Shown here one piece after another: positions 63,446 to 64,000 of a DNA stretch of 64,000 nt. This DNA comes from Phytoamicus setariae. Lineage in GTDB: Bacteria; Pseudomonadota; Alphaproteobacteria; Rhizobiales; Rhizobiaceae. Location: the NCBI RefSeq assembly GCF_016722925.1, contig NZ_JAEQNC010000007.1, forward strand, positions 186,001 through 250,000, in the 5' to 3' direction. The translations under genes were made by a program, and so were the position numbers. Each line of letters opens with the position of its first letter. Positions within the stretch are counted from its first letter, which is position 1. The notes under the pieces are model-generated. The model did no database searches. It had not been told where the DNA came from and saw nothing but the letters and a program-made list of their open reading frames with translations.

Positions 63446-64000
63446 GCCCAACCCACGACTACGACGTGCTCGTCATCGGTGGCGGTCCGGGCGGCTATTC
63501 CTGTGCCATCCGGGCAGCCCAACTCGGGCTTCGAACGGCCTGCGTCGAGGAACGGGACAAACTGGGTGGCACCTGCCTGAATGTCGGCTGCATTCCCTCG
63601 AAATCGCTGCTTGACGCGTCCCACCATTTCGAGAGCGCCAGCAACGGCCATCTGGCCGCATTCGGCCTCCGGTTCGACAATGTCTCGTTCGATCTTGCTG
63701 CAATGATGCGCCAGAAGGACGATGTTGTCGCGTCGTTGGCAAAGGGCATCGACTTTCTGTTCAAGAAGCATGGCGTCACGCGCCTCAAGGGAACTGCGAG
63801 CTTCGCATCGCCTCATGCGATTGATATCGAAGGAAAGGCGGTAACGGCGCGGTCCATCATCATCGCCACCGGCTCCTCACCATCGGCCATTCCCGGGCTG
63901 GATATCGACAACGAATCCGGTCCTTTCGTGGACTCGACTGGTGCACTCGCACTGGCGCGTGTCCCCGAACACATGGTCGTCGTTGGCGGCGGCGTCATCG
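63442..64000 (+). CDS. lpdA: Dihydrolipoamide dehydrogenase E3, N-terminal part (cut by window edge)
   Basis: The frame opens at the ATG at 63442 (overlapping the E2 stop) and runs off the right edge after 186 residues. It shows the FAD motif VLVIGGGPGGYSCAIRAAQL, the redox-active pair Cys45-Cys50 in GGTCLNVGCIPSKS, and the second dinucleotide start HMVVVGGGVI. It reoxidises dihydrolipoate on E2 with NAD+. A dedicated E3 in the same operon is usual for branched-chain and acetoin complexes. Confidence 0.92.
   Translation, partial: MSPTHDYDVLVIGGGPGGYSCAIRAAQLGLRTACVEERDKLGGTCLNVGCIPSKSLLDASHHFESASNGHLAAFGLRFDNVSFDLAAMMRQKDDVVASLAKGIDFLFKKHGVTRLKGTASFASPHAIDIEGKAVTARSIIIATGSSPSAIPGLDIDNESGPFVDSTGALALARVPEHMVVVGGGVI

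Overview
The window is a stretch of about 60% GC chromosome or large replicon from an alphaproteobacterium. It most likely belongs to the Rhizobiales, near Rhizobium, Neorhizobium or Agrobacterium. The grounds are an rkpK-lpsL type UDP-glucuronate/galacturonate pair, an ExoF-like export protein, a RIME-type intergenic repeat at 17561-17735, RTX proteins of the kind exported by PrsDE in Rhizobium, and a catabolic style of IclR, AraC, MarR and Lrp regulators beside operons. I saw no rRNA, tRNA, CRISPR array, insertion sequence or replication origin. The protein calls come from reading motifs and family resemblance, not from database searches.

Region 1 (1-20256) is a homoprotocatechuate (4-hydroxyphenylacetate) degradation locus in two blocks. 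The left block holds a partial AraC-type regulator and hpaBC (hydroxylation of 4-hydroxyphenylacetate). The right block holds hpaR and hpaF-E-D-G-H-I (meta cleavage to pyruvate and succinic semialdehyde). Between them lie a small FNR-type-box-preceded DUF6455 gene and an 11 kb amine-catabolism module. One side of the module is a divergent APC permease, aldehyde dehydrogenase and P450 set. The other side is IclR, UPF0261, HAD phosphatase, omega-aminotransferase, an AGXT2L-like phospho-lyase and an aminoglycoside-phosphotransferase-fold kinase. The kinase plus phospho-lyase plus aldehyde dehydrogenase logic is that of amino-alcohol catabolism. I propose that it feeds a beta-hydroxylated aromatic amine, such as octopamine, into the hpa pathway.

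Region 2 (20289-28212) holds a GNAT acetyltransferase, a hydantoinase/oxoprolinase pair (HyuA/HyuB) divergent from a FeaR-like AraC regulator, a DUF2161 nuclease-fold protein, a small unknown, a J-domain protein and a DUF2938 membrane protein.

Region 3 (28213-58875) is a large surface-polysaccharide island with an RTX-tailed beta-solenoid protein at its left edge. It encodes UDP-glucuronate and UDP-galacturonate synthesis, a GMC oxidoreductase and a tightly coupled eight-gene minus-strand operon: export protein, initiating sugar transferase, formyltransferase, PIG-L deacetylase, DegT aminotransferase, PHP hydrolase, ATP-grasp ligase and SDR epimerase. It also encodes a flippase, a Wzc-like co-polymerase with a degenerate kinase domain, an O-antigen-ligase-type polymerase, four GT4 glycosyltransferases, a membrane UDP-sugar dehydratase, two unrelated sulfotransferases and a secreted pectate-lyase-like protein. 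Together these predict a sulfated, amino-sugar-containing, probably N-formylated acidic polysaccharide made by a Wzx/Wzy-type route. A 0.75 kb AT-rich gap (52060-52805) separates two sub-blocks.

Region 4 (59112-64000) holds a small unknown, an Lrp/AsnC regulator and a divergent 2-oxoacid dehydrogenase operon: a fused E1 alpha-beta, E2, and the start of E3, which runs off the right edge.
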